Source: Candidatus Omnitrophota bacterium
GTDB taxonomy: Bacteria; Omnitrophota; Gorgyraeia; Gygaellales; Profunditerraquicolaceae
Assembly: GCA_023229385.1 (NCBI GenBank)
Contig: JALNZI010000084.1
Location: 1 to 6,042, forward strand
DNA: 6,042 nt
Direction of reading: 5' to 3'
Made by a program: the position numbers and the translations under genes. Each line of letters begins with the position of its first letter. The first letter of the stretch is position 1. The notes under the pieces were generated by a model that was not told the DNA's origin, made no database searches, and saw nothing but the letters and a program-made list of their open reading frames with translations. Positions 4,769 through 6,042 of this stretch are shown piece by piece.

Positions 4769-6042
4769 TTATTGCCATAGACCACGGTCGAGGGAGCGGT
4801 ATTGAATTGCTTCGGCAACATGTTCGGCAAGGATAGATTCATTTCCAGTCAAGTCACTTATTGTCCGGCCCACCTTTAATATTTTATCATAAGCCCTTGC
4901 TGAAAAAGCTAACTCCGAAATGGCCATATTCAGTAATTCTTGCGCCTCTTTATCCAGTATACAGTATTTCCTAATCAGCTTGTTATTCATCTGGGCATTG
5001 CAAAATATCCCAGCAGAATTAAATCTTTTCTGTTGTATCAGCCGGCAACTTTCTACGCGTTGCCTGATTGCTTTTGATGATTCCCCTTCTTTAGTATTCG
5101 ATAACTCCTGATATTTTACCTGAGGGACATCAATATGTATATCAATCCTGTCTAATAGGGGGCCGGAGATTTTACCCAGATAATTTTTAATCTCAGTGGT
5201 ATGGCAATGGCAGGTTTTTTGCGGATTAAAGTAATTACCGCAGGGACAAGGGTTAAGCGCTGCAACTAAAATAAAGCAAGAGGGGAAGATTATTGTGCGT
5301 TTTATCCGGCTGATGCAGATTAGGTTTTCTTCCAATGGCTGCCTTAGTGCCTCAAGAGCCTTACGGCTGAACTCTGGTAATTCATCCAGGAATAAAACCC
5401 CATAATGGGCCAGGCTTATTTCTCCGGGTTTAGGTATGTTTCCTCCGCCGATTAAAGCAATGTCTGAAATACTGTGATGTGGAGAGCGGAATGGCCTGGT
5501 TCCCACCAAAGGCCCCTTATTTAATAGTGTTCCTGCCACAGAGTGTATTTTGGTTATTTCCAATGCTTCCTCTAAACTTAATCCAGGCATAATTGTTGGT
5601 ATTCGTTTGGCGAGCATAGTCTTGCCGCTGCCCGGGGGCCCGATCAAAACAATGTTATGCCCTCCTGCAACAGCCACCTCCAGTGCCCTTTTGGCAAAAT
5701 ACTGGCCTTTGACTTCGGAGAAATCCAGGTCATAATTTGAATTAGGCTTAAGTGTTTGTTCAGGGGATAACTTAAAAGGTTGCTTAAGCAGTGGGTCGGC
5801 TAAAAACTGTACTGCAGTTTTTAAACTATTTTGCGGCCAACTGGATAGATTCTGCACTATTGCGGATTCTCTGGCGTTTTCTTCCGCAAGCACAAGGTTT
5901 TTCGCGTTGAAACTGACCATGGCTAAACTAATTGCCAGGACTCCACGCACTGGCTTGATTTGTCCATCCAGAGATAGTTCTCCCAGGAAAACGTAATTTT
6001 TAAGAAGTTCTGCGTTAATTTGCCCGCTGGAAGCCAGTATTC
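4769..6042 (-). CDS. comM: ComM/YifB-family Mg-chelatase-like AAA+ ATPase, 5' end beyond the window
   Basis: The frame runs from the right edge leftward to the TAA at 4769-4771, giving 423 visible residues. Roughly 80-90 N-terminal residues, part of the Lon-protease-like S5 domain, are missing. The edge codons already read NYVFLGELSLDGQIKPVRGV (visible 15-34), a family signature, so the GTG at 5950 is internal and not a start. Next come Walker A GPPGSGKT (134-141; bases 5618-5641), RSPHHSISD (185-193), Walker B VLFLDE (215-220), a four-cysteine set C265/C267/C277/C279 within NPCPCG and TCHC that is typical of the family and probably binds zinc, GPLLDRID (293-300), and the C-terminal Mg-chelatase domain ending in YRSLDRGLWQ. 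Characterised ComM is a hexameric branch-migration helicase that helps integrate incoming DNA during natural transformation. Many genomes carry the gene without proven competence, so its role here is inferred. Confidence 0.95.
   Translation of the reverse strand, partial: ILASSGQINAELLKNYVFLGELSLDGQIKPVRGVLAISLAMVSFNAKNLVLAEENARESAIVQNLSSWPQNSLKTAVQFLADPLLKQPFKLSPEQTLKPNSNYDLDFSEVKGQYFAKRALEVAVAGGHNIVLIGPPGSGKTMLAKRIPTIMPGLSLEEALEITKIHSVAGTLLNKGPLVGTRPFRSPHHSISDIALIGGGNIPKPGEISLAHYGVLFLDELPEFSRKALEALRQPLEENLICISRIKRTIIFPSCFILVAALNPCPCGNYFNPQKTCHCHTTEIKNYLGKISGPLLDRIDIHIDVPQVKYQELSNTKEGESSKAIRQRVESCRLIQQKRFNSAGIFCNAQMNNKLIRKYCILDKEAQELLNMAISELAFSARAYDKILKVGRTISDLTGNESILAEHVAEAIQYRSLDRGLWQ

Noticed and set aside
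5948..5950. GTG as the start of the minus-strand ATPase
   Set aside because: The 30 codons upstream to the window edge match the ComM/YifB signature, so the gene begins outside the window.
1..6042. CRISPR array, tRNA, insertion sequence, toxin-antitoxin or phage defence module
   Set aside because: No regularly spaced repeats, cloverleaf-like segments, transposase or terminal repeats, or paired small genes were seen. All spaces between genes are about 100 bp or less.

Overview
The window holds six protein-coding genes packed tightly on a chromosome-like segment of moderate GC content: five on the plus strand and one convergent gene on the minus strand. Two genes run off the edges: folC on the left (only its 3' end is present) and comM/yifB on the right (its 5' end is missing). 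I see no RNA genes, insertion sequences, CRISPR arrays, integrase or phage genes. The layout, the Shine-Dalgarno sequences, a lipobox lipoprotein and a PKD-domain protein indicate a bacterium with a Gram-negative-type envelope. The protein style resembles uncultivated PVC-related or candidate-phylum lineages such as Omnitrophota, but that placement is an impression, not a demonstrated result.

Left block (1-2356): the end of folC (folylpolyglutamate/dihydrofolate synthase) overlaps mnmE (tRNA U34-modification GTPase) by 14 bp, and folE (GTP cyclohydrolase I) follows after about 100 bp. These three share folate chemistry. FolE makes the pterin precursor, FolC makes and polyglutamylates folate, and MnmE uses a one-carbon tetrahydrofolate derivative to modify tRNA wobble uridines. 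The mnmE-folE junction carries two consecutive inverted repeats built from an imperfect direct repeat, plus a possible promoter, so it may be a partial terminator or regulatory point.

Middle block (2375-4760): an envelope lipoprotein lies 18 bp after folE. It has a lipobox, an unrecognised N-terminal domain, a long Pro/Val/Glu-rich linker and a C-terminal PKD domain. It is followed by a membrane-anchored SGNH/GDSL hydrolase with a C-terminal TPR-like segment. The pair looks like cell-envelope or glycan-associated functions, but no substrate can be read from the sequence.

Right block (4769-6042): on the opposite strand, a ComM/YifB-type AAA+ ATPase (Mg-chelatase-like) with Walker A, Walker B and a four-cysteine motif ends only 8 bp from the stop of the SGNH gene. 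Most of the window is ordinary housekeeping sequence. The least explained parts are the mnmE-folE junction, the PKD lipoprotein and the SGNH-TPR protein. I found no convincing evidence of a new defence, mobile or RNA-based system.
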